Assembly: GCA_903903925.1 (NCBI GenBank)
Contig: CAIVAU010000116.1
Location: 62,001 to 126,000 of the forward strand
Reading direction: 5' to 3'
Source: an uncultured cyanobacterium
GTDB lineage: Bacteria; Cyanobacteriota; Cyanobacteriia; Cyanobacteriales; Nostocaceae
Length of the DNA: 64,000 nt
In this document: positions 37,293 to 47,937 of the stretch, in pieces
Layout of the letters: each line of letters opens with the position of its first letter
Numbering within the stretch: the first letter of the stretch is position 1
Notes under the pieces: model-generated
Told to the model about the DNA's origin: nothing
The model's database searches: none
What the model saw: the letters and a program-made list of their open reading frames with translations, nothing else
Translations under genes and position numbers: made by a program

Positions 37293-40200
37293 TTACTTAG
37301 TGACTGTGAGCGTACGGCGCTTGGTAACCAACTGGAAGCCTTCAATGATGTCGTTTTCTACCCATTCATTGAACTTATCGACGCCGATACCGCATTCATA
37401 GCCTGAGGCGACTTCCCGAGCATCCTCTTTCATCCGTTTGAGGGAATCAAGGACGCCTTCGTAAATCACCTTACCACCACGACGCACCCGCAATTTGCAG
37501 TTGCGCACCAGCTTACCAGACTGAACGTAACAACCAGCAACAGCCCCACGACCAACTGGGAAAACAGCACGAACTTCGGCTTGTCCTAGGGCTTCTTCCA
37601 CCAACTCTGGTTCCAGAAGACCTTCCAAAGCGCCTTGAATATCTTCTAGGAGTTTGTAGATGATGTTGTATTCCCGCACATCCACACCAGCTTCATCGGC
37701 AGCTTGTCTTGCTCCACTTGCATAGGTTGTATTGAAACCGATGATGACAGCGCCACTGGCTGCGGCTAAGTCGATATCTGTCTCGGTGATTTCCCCAGCA
37801 GCAGACAACAGCATGCGGATTTGCACTTCGTTTTGCGGGATTTGCTTCAGTGCTCCTACTATCGCTTCTACAGAACCTTGCACGTCTCCCTTCAAGATCA
37901 AGTTGAGTTCTTTCAACTCGCCTTCTTGGGCTTGAGCTGAGAGGGTTGTGAGAGTGACACGTCCCTGCATCAGACGGGATTGGCGTTGTTTGTCGGCACG
38001 ATTGCCTGCGAGGGTTCGTGCTTCTTTTTCGTTGGCAAACACTTCAAACTCATCGCCTGCTGCTGGCACATCACTTAAACCCAGTACCTCAACTGCGAAG
38101 GATGGTGTAGCGGCTTCAACTCTTCTGCCCCGGTCATCCACCATTGCGCGGACTTTACCAAAGGCGGAGCCAGCCACTAACATATCAGTGACGCGTAGGG
38201 TACCATTCTGAATCAGCAGGGTAGCAACTGCTCCTTTTGCCTTATCCAGATGTGCTTCAATCACTGTTCCTTTGGCGGAACGATCTGGGTTAGCAGAGAG
38301 TTCTGCGACTTCTGCGACCAACAGAATCATTTCTAAGAGCGTATCGAGATTTTCGCCCTTAATAGCGCTGACGGGAACCATGATTGTTTCGCCGCCCCAT
38401 TCTTCTGCTGTTAGACCGTACTGAGTCAATTCCTGCTTCACGCGGTCTGGCTGTGCGCCTTCTTTGTCGATTTTGTTAATTGCTACGACAATGGGCACTT
38501 CTGCGGCTTGAGCATGCCTAATAGCTTCGATAGTTTGCGGACGTACGCCATCATCAGCAGCCACTACCAAAATGGCGATGTCTCCTACACGCGATCCCCG
38601 CGCCCGCATGGCGGTGAACGCTTCGTGACCGGGAGTATCTAGGAAGACCACTGGTTGGAATTTACCATCATGCTCCACATTTACGTGGTAAGCACCAATA
38701 TGCTGGGTAATACCACCAGCTTCGCCAGCCGCTACCTTGGTTTTGCGAATCGAGTCTAGCAGAGTCGTCTTTCCATGGTCTACGTGACCCATAATCGTCA
38801 CCACTGGCGGACGACGGTGGAGGTTGTCCAAGTCTTCCACGTCGAGCATTTCAGTGATTTTGCGGGCTTCGGCTTCTGGTTCTATGGTTTCCACTTCCAC
38901 ATCCAGTTCCGTTGCAATCAGGGTAATTGTGGGAATATCTAGATTTTGGGTGATACTCACCGCCATGCCCTTCATGAACAGGATTTTCACAATCTCTGTA
39001 TCAGCTATTGTCAGTGCCTCAGCCAGTTCTTGGACTGTCATCGCACCTGTGATCGTGATTTTTTCTGGACGCTCTTGCTTTTGCTCTGGTTCTCGCCGAC
39101 GATTTTGCTCACGGGAGGAGGAACCAGATTTTTTCCCTTTGGAAACTGGGCTAATACCAGCCATAGCAGGAACAGGCTGTGATACCCTGGCTGCTTTGGG
39201 TTTGGGGGGACGAGCAATGGAGAGACTCACTTGGACGGCAGCTGGTATTTCCAGTCCATCTTCATCAAGGAGATCATCTTCTTCTAGGAGATCATCATCA
39301 AGTATCGGTTTGACCCGTTTCCCTTTAGTCGCTCCCTTACCAACCTTGGCTGCCTCTTTGGCTTCATCGATTTCCTCTTCCTGCCACTTTTTACCACCTT
39401 TCGTGGGACGAGGTGGTGTTGGGCGCTTGAGTTCGAGGATTTCTGTTGGGGTTACATCATCTTCTTCATCCAGCCCATCTGTTTTTACTGTTCCTGGTAA
39501 TGCTGGAATATGTTTTACAGGACTAGCAACTGAGGAAGAAGCCCCGATTGGCATTGCCTCTGGGCGTGATGGTCTTGGTCGTGGTGGATCTACACCTTGT
39601 CCTGGTGCAGAGGGTCTATTGACTCTCTGCTCTGGTTTCATTGGCGGTGCGGTGGAACGCGCAGGTTTTTGTTGTGGTGCAGATTGTACTGTTTCCGCGT
39701 TGCTTGGCTTACTAACCTTTGCCTTTACTGGCTCGCGTGTTTGATCGCGATCCCGTTTCAGGATAGGTCGCTCGCTTACACTAGGCTGGGAATCTGAATT
39801 ATTCTCTGCTTTTTCAGCAGCCGGTCTTGCTGGTGGGGCAACCAGTTGCGGTTTTTGGGGTCTTTCTGGTCTAATTTTATGACTTGCAACTACTTTTTCG
39901 GGTTTTTCTGCTGGTATTTCGTCTGCTGGCTGGCTACTGTTAGGCGTTTGATCCGCAATGTCTGTGACAGCAGGTTCATGAGATGTCTCAGACTGATTCC
40001 GGGGTACAGGTCGAATTGGTGCCGTCGGCTTCATGGGTGAGACTGGCGTAGCGAATGGTCGGGGAGGTGAAGGAGGAGACACTTCAGAAGGAGCAAAGTG
40101 GGTATTGGTAGCGACTGACGCATCTGGGGCGTTGGAGTTATTAGTATTTCTCAATATTTTGGGTTTACGAATCTCCAAAATTTGTTGTTTATTAGGTACA

Positions 40201-40457
40201 GCAGGTCGATTCCGTTCGCCTATTTGTGGTGAATTCGGTCTATGGCCTATTGCTATGCCATTATCTTTTCTCGACGCCACACTTGTCGCTGCGAGTTTCT
40301 CAGCTTGTGAACGTATGCGTTCTGCCTCTGATTCTGTAATCGTGCTGCTATGGCTTTTGACCGCAATACTGAGCTGGTCGCAAATTGCTAATAGCTCTTT
40401 GTTATCCAAATTCAATTCCTTTGATAATTCATAGATTCTAACTTTGCCGTTGTTCAT
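37293..40457 (-). CDS. infB: Translation initiation factor IF-2
   Basis: A 1054-residue IF-2, which brings initiator tRNA to the 30S ribosome. The N-terminus ([20 protein letters not shown]) is the IF2 N-domain; a Pro/Lys-rich linker of about 400 residues follows, as usual in cyanobacteria. The G domain starts near residue 555 with [12 protein letters not shown], then [15 protein letters not shown] and NKID, and domains II-IV complete the protein. The long antisense frames over the linker are artefacts of its composition. It is the last large gene of the rimP-nusA-ylxR-infB cluster. Confidence 0.97.
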   Translation of the reverse strand: MNNGKVRIYELSKELNLDNKELLAICDQLSIAVKSHSSTITESEAERIRSQAEKLAATSVASRKDNGIAIGHRPNSPQIGERNRPAVPNKQQILEIRKPKILRNTNNSNAPDASVATNTHFAPSEVSPPSPPRPFATPVSPMKPTAPIRPVPRNQSETSHEPAVTDIADQTPNSSQPADEIPAEKPEKVVASHKIRPERPQKPQLVAPPARPAAEKAENNSDSQPSVSERPILKRDRDQTREPVKAKVSKPSNAETVQSAPQQKPARSTAPPMKPEQRVNRPSAPGQGVDPPRPRPSRPEAMPIGASSSVASPVKHIPALPGTVKTDGLDEEDDVTPTEILELKRPTPPRPTKGGKKWQEEEIDEAKEAAKVGKGATKGKRVKPILDDDLLEEDDLLDEDGLEIPAAVQVSLSIARPPKPKAARVSQPVPAMAGISPVSKGKKSGSSSREQNRRREPEQKQERPEKITITGAMTVQELAEALTIADTEIVKILFMKGMAVSITQNLDIPTITLIATELDVEVETIEPEAEARKITEMLDVEDLDNLHRRPPVVTIMGHVDHGKTTLLDSIRKTKVAAGEAGGITQHIGAYHVNVEHDGKFQPVVFLDTPGHEAFTAMRARGSRVGDIAILVVAADDGVRPQTIEAIRHAQAAEVPIVVAINKIDKEGAQPDRVKQELTQYGLTAEEWGGETIMVPVSAIKGENLDTLLEMILLVAEVAELSANPDRSAKGTVIEAHLDKAKGAVATLLIQNGTLRVTDMLVAGSAFGKVRAMVDDRGRRVEAATPSFAVEVLGLSDVPAAGDEFEVFANEKEARTLAGNRADKQRQSRLMQGRVTLTTLSAQAQEGELKELNLILKGDVQGSVEAIVGALKQIPQNEVQIRMLLSAAGEITETDIDLAAASGAVIIGFNTTYASGARQAADEAGVDVREYNIIYKLLEDIQGALEGLLEPELVEEALGQAEVRAVFPVGRGAVAGCYVQSGKLVRNCKLRVRRGGKVIYEGVLDSLKRMKEDAREVASGYECGIGVDKFNEWVENDIIEGFQLVTKRRTLTVTK

Positions 40458-40877
40458 CCACTCTTCCCCTTTAATTTACAGTTTTAGCGGATGGCTGCCT
40501 GGTTTGCGACATCTCCATCCTTTGATTACTGTGTTAGTAGGTTGCCGTTTAGGTTTTGCCGGTGCCTCCAATCAGGAAAGAGAGAGATGTTTCGGTTTAT
40601 TGCTGGCATCCCCATCGGGATTGATGGTTGACGCCGAGTTGCGCAGGGGCGCTACCAGGTTGCCATTCTGTACTTTTTGGTTTTGCTGATTCTGAGTCTT
40701 CCACGACACAATCGAGTAAAACTTAGTGGGGAGTGTTGTTTCGCCCTTTTCAATCAATTTTAGAGAGCAATGCCAACGACACCCATTTACTATTTTGGCA
40801 TTACTGGGGCAATTGCAGAGGATGCGATCATAGCACGATTTGTTCGGCTTTGCTCACAATTCCTCTAGTAATTACCG
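40458..40877. other. Gap of about 420 bases between ylxR and infB
   Basis: In a cluster that is usually tight, this gap is long. A minus-strand frame at 40572-40757 has no known match and low-complexity Asn/Gln content. I see no gene; it may be infB leader. Confidence 0.4.
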
Positions 40878-41318
40878 CTATAGCAGTGGTTCTAGCTTGG
40901 TTTGATAGATTTGAGCGTGACTTTGGTGAGGACAGTGCTTTAGGGATGACAGCGCCGTGGGCGAAGGAACTTCACGTTTTTCCGACTTGAGGCGACTGTC
41001 CGTTAAGCCATGGTCGTGGTGAGTCAGCGAGCAGTTCTGAGTAGGGGTTCCCTCTTGCCACTGCGACTCGCGAAGTTCTAAACGTTGCCACAATGTCTGG
41101 TACAGTGTTTCTGGCACTGATGCATGTAGCGATCGCCCTAGACGATTTTTTTTCTGAGCCGCTTGTAGACAGCTCGCTTGCGGACAAATGTAGGCAGAAC
41201 GCCCCATGCCCTGATCTAATTGTACCTGTCCAGACGGAAAGACGCGGATAATCCGCCAAAACTCTTGTTTTAAACTAACTCTACGGCAAGTAATACAGCG
41301 TCGATAATTTGGCTTCAT
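40878..41318 (-). CDS. ylxR: YlxR family RNA-binding protein
   Basis: The first about 90 residues match YlxR (DUF448): RRCITCRRVSLKQEFWRIIR, then GRSAYICPQASCLQAAQKKN. YlxR proteins are small nucleic-acid-binding proteins found between nusA and infB; they have been linked to RNase P and transcription. The remaining about 55 residues (from EGTPTQNCSLTHHDHG on) are not part of the family and look like simple sequence, so the gene may have read through its old stop. It lies 59 bases after nusA. Confidence 0.85.
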   Translation of the reverse strand: MKPNYRRCITCRRVSLKQEFWRIIRVFPSGQVQLDQGMGRSAYICPQASCLQAAQKKNRLGRSLHASVPETLYQTLWQRLELRESQWQEGTPTQNCSLTHHDHGLTDSRLKSEKREVPSPTALSSLKHCPHQSHAQIYQTKLEPLL

Positions 41319-41377
41319 TGGTTTAGGTGGCTAACTCATTGAGATCTTCTCCTCCCGTTGGGTTGATGTCAGGCATT

Positions 41378-43042
41378 CTACAGCACAAGTTTTGTCAAAA
41401 TGTTTTGTAATGTAACATTTTCTTCTTCCAAAGCATCAATAAATTTAATGATGGCAAAAGTTGTTCCGGAAGCCGTAGATAATGTCACTAAGCTTTCTAA
41501 AAGCTGCTTTAAAGCACTTAGAGAAGATTCGACAAGCAACATTCTCAAATTCTCTGCTCCTTCAGAATTTTCTTCGATGAAATTTTGTAGAGCAACTTTG
41601 ATCTCAGAGGGAAAATCCTGAACAGATTTTGTCGCAGTCTCAATCTTATTATGAGCAGCTTCTAATATCTCAGCTTGATAATCGTCTTCCTCAGTTTGAT
41701 CATCTGGATCATCTTGGTCATCATCTTCCTCTGATTGATAATCGTCTTCCTCTGACTGATACTCGTCGTCGTTTATTTGTGTTTCTTCGTACTCGCCTAC
41801 TTCCTCAAATTCATCATCCAGATCTACTTGCTCCTGAAGGTCATCTACTTCTTGTTCTTGAATATATTTTGCTCGTGAGGCTATAAACCTAGCATCTTCT
41901 GCTGCATGGTCGTACTTAGCTTTGTCTTTAATGTCAATTTTCCAACCAGTAAGACGAGCTGCTAACCGAACATTCTGTCCTTCTTTACCAATAGCTAAAC
42001 TTAGTTGATCGTCAGCCACCAGTACATGAGTTTGTCTGGTTTCGGGATCCATCAGGCGCACTTCATCTACACGTGCAGGACTGAGACCATTGGCAATGTA
42101 TGTTGCTGGATCTGGAGACCAGCGAATCACATCGATCTTTTCGCCGCGCAATTCGTTGACTACTACTTGAATGCGCGATCCCCGCGCACCAATACAAGCC
42201 CCAACTGGGTCTACATCACGATCAAGGGTGTCAACGGCAATTTTTGTCCGAGGCCCAACATGACGAGATGGGGGATTGGCTTCCCGCGCTACTGCCACAA
42301 TCCGCACAACTTCATCTTCGATTTCTGGCACTTCGTTGGCAAACAGATAAACGACCAAACCTGCATCGGCTCGAGACACGAGCAACTGTGGACCTCGTTG
42401 CTGACCTTGGGAGACTTTTTTGAGATAAACTTTAAAGGTGGCATTTGCCCGATAATTATCATTAGGCAACTGTTCGCGTTTCGGTAATTCGGCTTCTACC
42501 TCTGGCTGACCAAAGCCACTGCTAACTGCCAAAATCACTGATTGCCTTTCAAACCGCAGAACTCTTGCTTGCAGAACTGTTCCTTCTAAGTCTTGAAACT
42601 CTTCTTGCACCATCTGTCGCTGCTGATCCCGCAGTTTTTGCGCTAAGACTTGCTTAGTTTGCATTGCCGCCATGCGACCAAAATCTCCCTGTTCAGGGGT
42701 CACATCTAGCACAACTTCCTGCCCCAATTGTGCTTCGTCACCTCCCATATCCTGAACTTGTTTCAGAGAAATTTCATGGTCAGTGTGATTGATTTCTTCA
42801 ACGATGGTTTTAGTAGCAACGACCCGAAAGCCTTCTTCATCAACATCAAGTTGGACATCAAAATTGTCAAAGTAATCTTCATCAAACTGTTTTCGCTCTA
42901 AGTTTTGGGCGCGACGAAACCGCTCGTAACCTTTAAGTAATGCTTCTCTAATAGCCGATTGAACTGCCATCCGAGGTAAATTACGCTCGCGACTAATGCT
43001 TTCAATCAACTCTTTTAATCCAGATAAAGTAACCATTGACAT
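41378..43042 (-). CDS. nusA: Transcription factor NusA with unusual C-terminal extension
   Basis: NusA binds RNA polymerase and modulates pausing, termination and antitermination. The N-domain (LKELIESISRERNLPRMAVQ), S1 domain and two KH domains (DPVGACIGARGSRIQVVVNE and AIGKEGQNVRLAARLTGW) fill residues 1-380. Beyond that, an acidic segment (about 400-460) holds repeated YQSEEDD units and is followed by a helical domain of about 90 residues that ends the 554-residue protein. Most cyanobacterial NusA proteins stop near 400-430. The start ATG 43042 has GGAG seven bases upstream; TTG 43048 and ATG 43036 are alternatives. Confidence 0.93.
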   Translation of the reverse strand: MSMVTLSGLKELIESISRERNLPRMAVQSAIREALLKGYERFRRAQNLERKQFDEDYFDNFDVQLDVDEEGFRVVATKTIVEEINHTDHEISLKQVQDMGGDEAQLGQEVVLDVTPEQGDFGRMAAMQTKQVLAQKLRDQQRQMVQEEFQDLEGTVLQARVLRFERQSVILAVSSGFGQPEVEAELPKREQLPNDNYRANATFKVYLKKVSQGQQRGPQLLVSRADAGLVVYLFANEVPEIEDEVVRIVAVAREANPPSRHVGPRTKIAVDTLDRDVDPVGACIGARGSRIQVVVNELRGEKIDVIRWSPDPATYIANGLSPARVDEVRLMDPETRQTHVLVADDQLSLAIGKEGQNVRLAARLTGWKIDIKDKAKYDHAAEDARFIASRAKYIQEQEVDDLQEQVDLDDEFEEVGEYEETQINDDEYQSEEDDYQSEEDDDQDDPDDQTEEDDYQAEILEAAHNKIETATKSVQDFPSEIKVALQNFIEENSEGAENLRMLLVESSLSALKQLLESLVTLSTASGTTFAIIKFIDALEEENVTLQNILTKLVL

Positions 43043-43063
43043 AAGCAATCTCCTAACAATCTT

Positions 43064-43149
43064 GAGTTAGGAGTTAGGAGTTAGGAGTTAAGAGTTAGAA
43101 TTTGTAAATTTACAACTCTTAACTCTCAACTCTCGACTCTTAACTCTTA
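43064..43149. repeat. Inverted heptamer arrays between rimP and nusA
   Basis: Units of GAGTTAG run in one direction (43064-43106) and TAACTCT in the other (43116-43149), with an AT-rich centre (TTTGTAAATTTACAA). The transcript can form a long hairpin in the leader of nusA. Confidence 0.85.
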
Positions 43150-43230
43150 GCCCAAATTTCTCACTCATTGTGTTGGGAGTGTGGTAAGTGTCGGACATAT
43201 CGGAATTAAGGAAGACATGACTCCCCCCCT

Positions 43231-43262
43231 CTCCCCACACTCCCCACACTCCCCACACTCCC
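43231..43262 (-). repeat. 9-bp tandem array (AGTGTGGGG)n
   Basis: Three to four units of CCCCACACT on the plus strand, ending 10 bases from the rimP stop. Confidence 0.9.
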
Positions 43263-43271
43263 TGTTAGGTC

Positions 43272-43733
43272 TTAGCGACTCTCATTCATCTGCACCTTGG
43301 TCACCAAGGTGCGAGGAATTTCGACGATACGACCTTTTTGGTTTAAGTAAACTGTTGCCTCATCCCGACGAATCAACTGTCCAGTCCACTCTTGCTGTCC
43401 GTCATAAGGTGGGGAAGTCCAGACGATTACAGGAAATCCTTTAAAGGCAATAAACTCCCGGTCAGTTGTTAATTGACGCGAAATACCAGGACTGGACACT
43501 TCCAATACATAGGTATCTGGAATAATCTCTGCCGCATCTAAGGAAGCTTCTAAAGCACGGCTCATCCGCTCACAATCATCTAATCCAGTGTCCTGGTGAG
43601 GATTACGGATGTCTACCCGCAAAACTGGCGGACGTTGATTGGTGTGAAAAATCACTCCAACAATTTCCAATTCCAGTTCGTCTGCCACTGGTGCTGCCAA
43701 TTCAATAATTTGTGGGACTATTGGATGAGTCAT
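43272..43733 (-). CDS. rimP: Ribosome maturation factor RimP
   Basis: RimP helps mature the 30S ribosomal subunit. The 153-residue product has [20 protein letters not shown], then [20 protein letters not shown] and [18 protein letters not shown], all family hallmarks. I chose ATG 43733 (MTHPIVPQI); the frame from 43769 would begin inside the terminator-like hairpin. It is the first gene of the rimP-nusA-ylxR-infB cluster. Confidence 0.93.
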   Translation of the reverse strand: MTHPIVPQIIELAAPVADELELEIVGVIFHTNQRPPVLRVDIRNPHQDTGLDDCERMSRALEASLDAAEIIPDTYVLEVSSPGISRQLTTDREFIAFKGFPVIVWTSPPYDGQQEWTGQLIRRDEATVYLNQKGRIVEIPRTLVTKVQMNESR

Positions 43734-43745
43734 GCGATAATTCAA

Positions 43746-43771
43746 TAAAAAAAGTGGGCGTTGACCCACTT
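43746..43771 (-). terminator. Terminator-like hairpin just upstream of rimP
   Basis: On the minus strand AAGTGGG, loop TCAACG, CCCACTT is followed by a run of seven T. The run ends about 13 bases before the rimP ATG. It may end transcripts of the upstream gene at 44102-45553 or act as an attenuator of the rimP operon. Confidence 0.75.
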
Positions 43772-43883
43772 CCTGCGATAGGGATATCTTCCAAGAAGTC
43801 TTGCGACGAACCCATGAAGATTCGCCTCTAATCTGAGTCTAACGCATTTCTTCTAGGGCGAAAAGTCGGAAGTCACTTTATTT

Positions 43884-45553
<1,670 letters not shown>

Positions 45554-45566
45554 CTTTCTTCCTTCT

Positions 45567-45671
<105 letters not shown>

Positions 45672-45846
45672 TTTAAACCCCACCGTAGCACTGAAAATCA
45701 TCAAAAATCTTTAATAATCAGGAAAAAAGAGGTTAAAGAAACTTAAAATGCAACTGTTAACGTCAATATCCTAGTCAGGAACCCTGTTCTACAAAGACGG
45801 GGAGTCCAGCCAGGATCTCATGATTTGACTAAAAGGAGTTTGAACC
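45672..45846. other. Leader of the peptidoglycan-binding gene
   Basis: AT-rich sequence followed by a segment (45772-45825) with short complementary runs (GGAACCCTG, GACGGGGAGTCC, CCAGGATCT). It may fold, but I cannot assign it to a riboswitch class. Confidence 0.3.
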
Positions 45847-46530
45847 ATGTGGTGTGGGTTTGGAAAATCAAGTGCTACCGTTGCTGCTGTTTGCTTTGTA
45901 ACAGTTAGCACACTCATATCCGATACGGCTTTCGCTGTGCGAAATTATACTCCAAAGCAATTTCGTACCGTGTTGCAGGGACTGGGGTATAAAGTCAATG
46001 TGTCAAATTCACCCCTGACAGATGCCGAAACAAAAGCAGCAATCAAGGCATTTCAGAAGGGGTATAAGCTGAAACCTGTTGATGGAATAGCAGGACCAAA
46101 GACTGAGGATTTTGCTGCGAATATAATTGAGATTCTGCAAGCCAACTTGAATTTGGTACTCAAGCCCAAAACTCCTCTACCCCGTAACCAATATTATGGT
46201 TCCCAGACGGAAGCAGCGGTGAAGGAGTATCAGAAAAAAAATCAGCTGCAAGAAACTGGAATTGCTGACTTAGCATTACGGCAGAAGCTAGACCAAGAGG
46301 CGGAGAACCTGATCACAAATCCAGCCTCTACGCCAACAAAGAAGCCATCAAGAAAACCAAAAGCTTCACCAACGGCAACACCTACAGCTTCACCTGAAGC
46401 TACTTCAACACCTACAGCTTCGCCTGAGGCTACTTCAACACCTACAGAATCACCTACAGCAACGCCTACGCCTACATCTACGTCTAAACCAAGGACTAAA
46501 CCCACAGCTAAACCCAAACCGAAATCATGA
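45847..46530 (+). CDS. Exported peptidoglycan-binding protein with Pro/Thr/Ser tail
   Basis: A 227-residue protein with a signal peptide (about 1-30, ending DTAFA) and two peptidoglycan-binding type 1 units (FRTVLQGLGYKVNVSNSPLT ... AIKAFQKGYKLKPVDGIAGP, and YGSQTEAAVKEYQKKNQLQE). The C-terminal 65 residues are low complexity (TPTASPEATS repeats, then KPRTKPTAKPKPKS) and could span or attach to the wall. The start has AAAAGGAG eight bases before ATG 45847. No hydrolase domain is present, so it may anchor or regulate. Confidence 0.82.
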   Translation: MWCGFGKSSATVAAVCFVTVSTLISDTAFAVRNYTPKQFRTVLQGLGYKVNVSNSPLTDAETKAAIKAFQKGYKLKPVDGIAGPKTEDFAANIIEILQANLNLVLKPKTPLPRNQYYGSQTEAAVKEYQKKNQLQETGIADLALRQKLDQEAENLITNPASTPTKKPSRKPKASPTATPTASPEATSTPTASPEATSTPTESPTATPTPTSTSKPRTKPTAKPKPKS

Positions 46531-46849
46531 TTATCAGGAATCAATGACTTCAACTTTATCCACTTATGGGTAACTTTGGGTAAACTTTATTCAGCGGCGT
46601 CCACCTTGTGATTGCGGGTATAAGTCCATAAGATGATCAATAATACGGGGCAGTCCATCTGTTATGGGCAGCCCCATTTCTGTTACTTACTCAACGGTGG
46701 AATGACTTATAATTCTAGAACTTACGCACTGTACAGACTGAACATGATGTGTATTAACGGATAATCGTTGTTTCAGTAGGGGCGTATTACAATACGCCCC
46801 TACGGTGGACGGAAACACTTTCCAATGTGGAAAAATCAAAACTGGTTTT
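46531..46849. other. Intergenic stretch with palindrome and shared repeat
   Basis: A loose GC-rich hairpin lies at 46648-46676. The segment 46715-46744 is shared with 11381-11410. A perfect palindrome lies at 46776-46803. No gene is seen. Confidence 0.5.
46776..46803. repeat. Perfect 13-bp palindrome
   Basis: GTAGGGGCGTATT, AC, AATACGCCCCTAC. It is a dispersed palindrome of the kind common in Nostoc-type genomes and lies 46 bases before the next start codon. Confidence 0.85.
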
Positions 46850-47758
46850 ATGTTTGAACATCTTAATCTGAAACAAAAATTTACAATTCTCCTACTCGTA
46901 ATTCTTGTAGTAGGTCTGAGTGTAAGTGGATTGGTGTTATCTTCGCTACTGAGGCGAAATGCTACCAGTGAGATAACTTCAAAAGCTCTAGCGCTGATCG
47001 ACACCATGAGTTCCGTGCGTCAATACACTATTACCCAAGTAACTCCTGAACTGAAAGATAAATTGGCAGATAAGTTTTTGCCGCAAACTGTAGCTGGGTA
47101 CTCAGCACGGGAGGTTTTTGATATTCTACGACAAAAACCAGAGTATCGTGACTTCTTTTATAAAGAAGCTACACTCAATCCTAGCAATCTTCGGGATAAA
47201 GCTGATAGTTTTGAGACAACAATTGTAGAGCGCTTCCAAAATGAAAAAAATTTAAAGGAGTTGAGCGGATTTCGTTCAATGTCTAGTGGGGATATATTCT
47301 ATATTGCTCGTCCACTTACAGTTTCTAAACAAGCATGTCTGGAGTGTCATAGCCAACCGGAGAATGCACCTAAAACTATGATTGACCAATATGGTTCAGC
47401 TAATGGATTTAATTGGCAGTTACATCAAACTGTCGCGGCTCAGATCATTTCAATCCCAGCTAGTCAAGTCATTAATAAAGCTAACGAATCTTCTTTTCAG
47501 ATTATAGGACTCGTTTCTGCTATTTTTGTAGCCGCCATCTTTTTAGTCAACACATTCTTAAATAGGCAAGTTGTTCTTCCTCTCAAATACCTTACTCGCG
47601 TAGCTGAGGAAGTAAGTACAGGGCATATGGATGTTGAGTTTAATGAGTTATCTAATGACGAAATTGGCAAGCTTGCCAAAGCCTTCAAACGGATGAAGTT
47701 AAGTTTGGAAATGGCAATGAAAAGAATTAAACGCACTCATGGTAATACGGGATCTTAA
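46850..47758 (+). CDS. Haem-binding DUF3365 (Tll0287-like) sensor with HAMP domain
   Basis: A 302-residue membrane protein: span 1 near 13-35, a periplasmic DUF3365 domain with a c-type haem site CLECH (Cys163, Cys166, His167), span 2 near 212-235, and a HAMP domain (LPLKYLTRVAEEVSTGHMDV then KLAKAFKRM). It then ends about 15 residues past HAMP without a kinase, PAS or cyclase domain. It should sense redox state or small ligands and pass this on to a separate partner. Start ATG 46850 (MFEHLNLKQKF) was preferred over the in-frame codon at 46805. Confidence 0.82.
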   Translation: MFEHLNLKQKFTILLLVILVVGLSVSGLVLSSLLRRNATSEITSKALALIDTMSSVRQYTITQVTPELKDKLADKFLPQTVAGYSAREVFDILRQKPEYRDFFYKEATLNPSNLRDKADSFETTIVERFQNEKNLKELSGFRSMSSGDIFYIARPLTVSKQACLECHSQPENAPKTMIDQYGSANGFNWQLHQTVAAQIISIPASQVINKANESSFQIIGLVSAIFVAAIFLVNTFLNRQVVLPLKYLTRVAEEVSTGHMDVEFNELSNDEIGKLAKAFKRMKLSLEMAMKRIKRTHGNTGS

Positions 47759-47802
47759 TTTGTTGGTTGTTGACGGTTGACTGTTAGCAACCAACCGTCA
47801 AC

Positions 47803-47897
47803 GGGTGCATCCCATTTTTGAAAATTCGTAGCTTATAATACACGTGAGCAAGATGCTCACACTACTGATAGCCTTTCTGCAAAACTGGGATGCTCCC
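47803..47897 (+). mobile_element. MITE-like element, copy 2 (95 bp)
   Basis: The ends are GGGTGCATCCCATTTTTG and, inward from the right, GGGAGCATCCCAGTTTTG. It matches copy 1 (32959-33074, inverted) except that one hairpin arm of 21 bases is missing; the inner hairpin is GTGAGCAAGATGCTCAC. It lies between convergent genes. Confidence 0.7.
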
Positions 47898-47937
47898 ACC
47901 ATCAACAGCTTGAACATTCAAATTATGATTGACTAAT

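Noticed and set aside
38824-39744. 306-codon antisense frame over infB
   Set aside because: It mirrors the Pro/Lys-rich linker of IF-2, has Ser-rich low-complexity sequence and no family signal, while the infB frame is certain.
45772-45840. Riboswitch before the peptidoglycan-binding gene
   Set aside because: Short complementary runs are present but the conserved cores of the classes I considered (ydaO-type, glutamine) are not visible.
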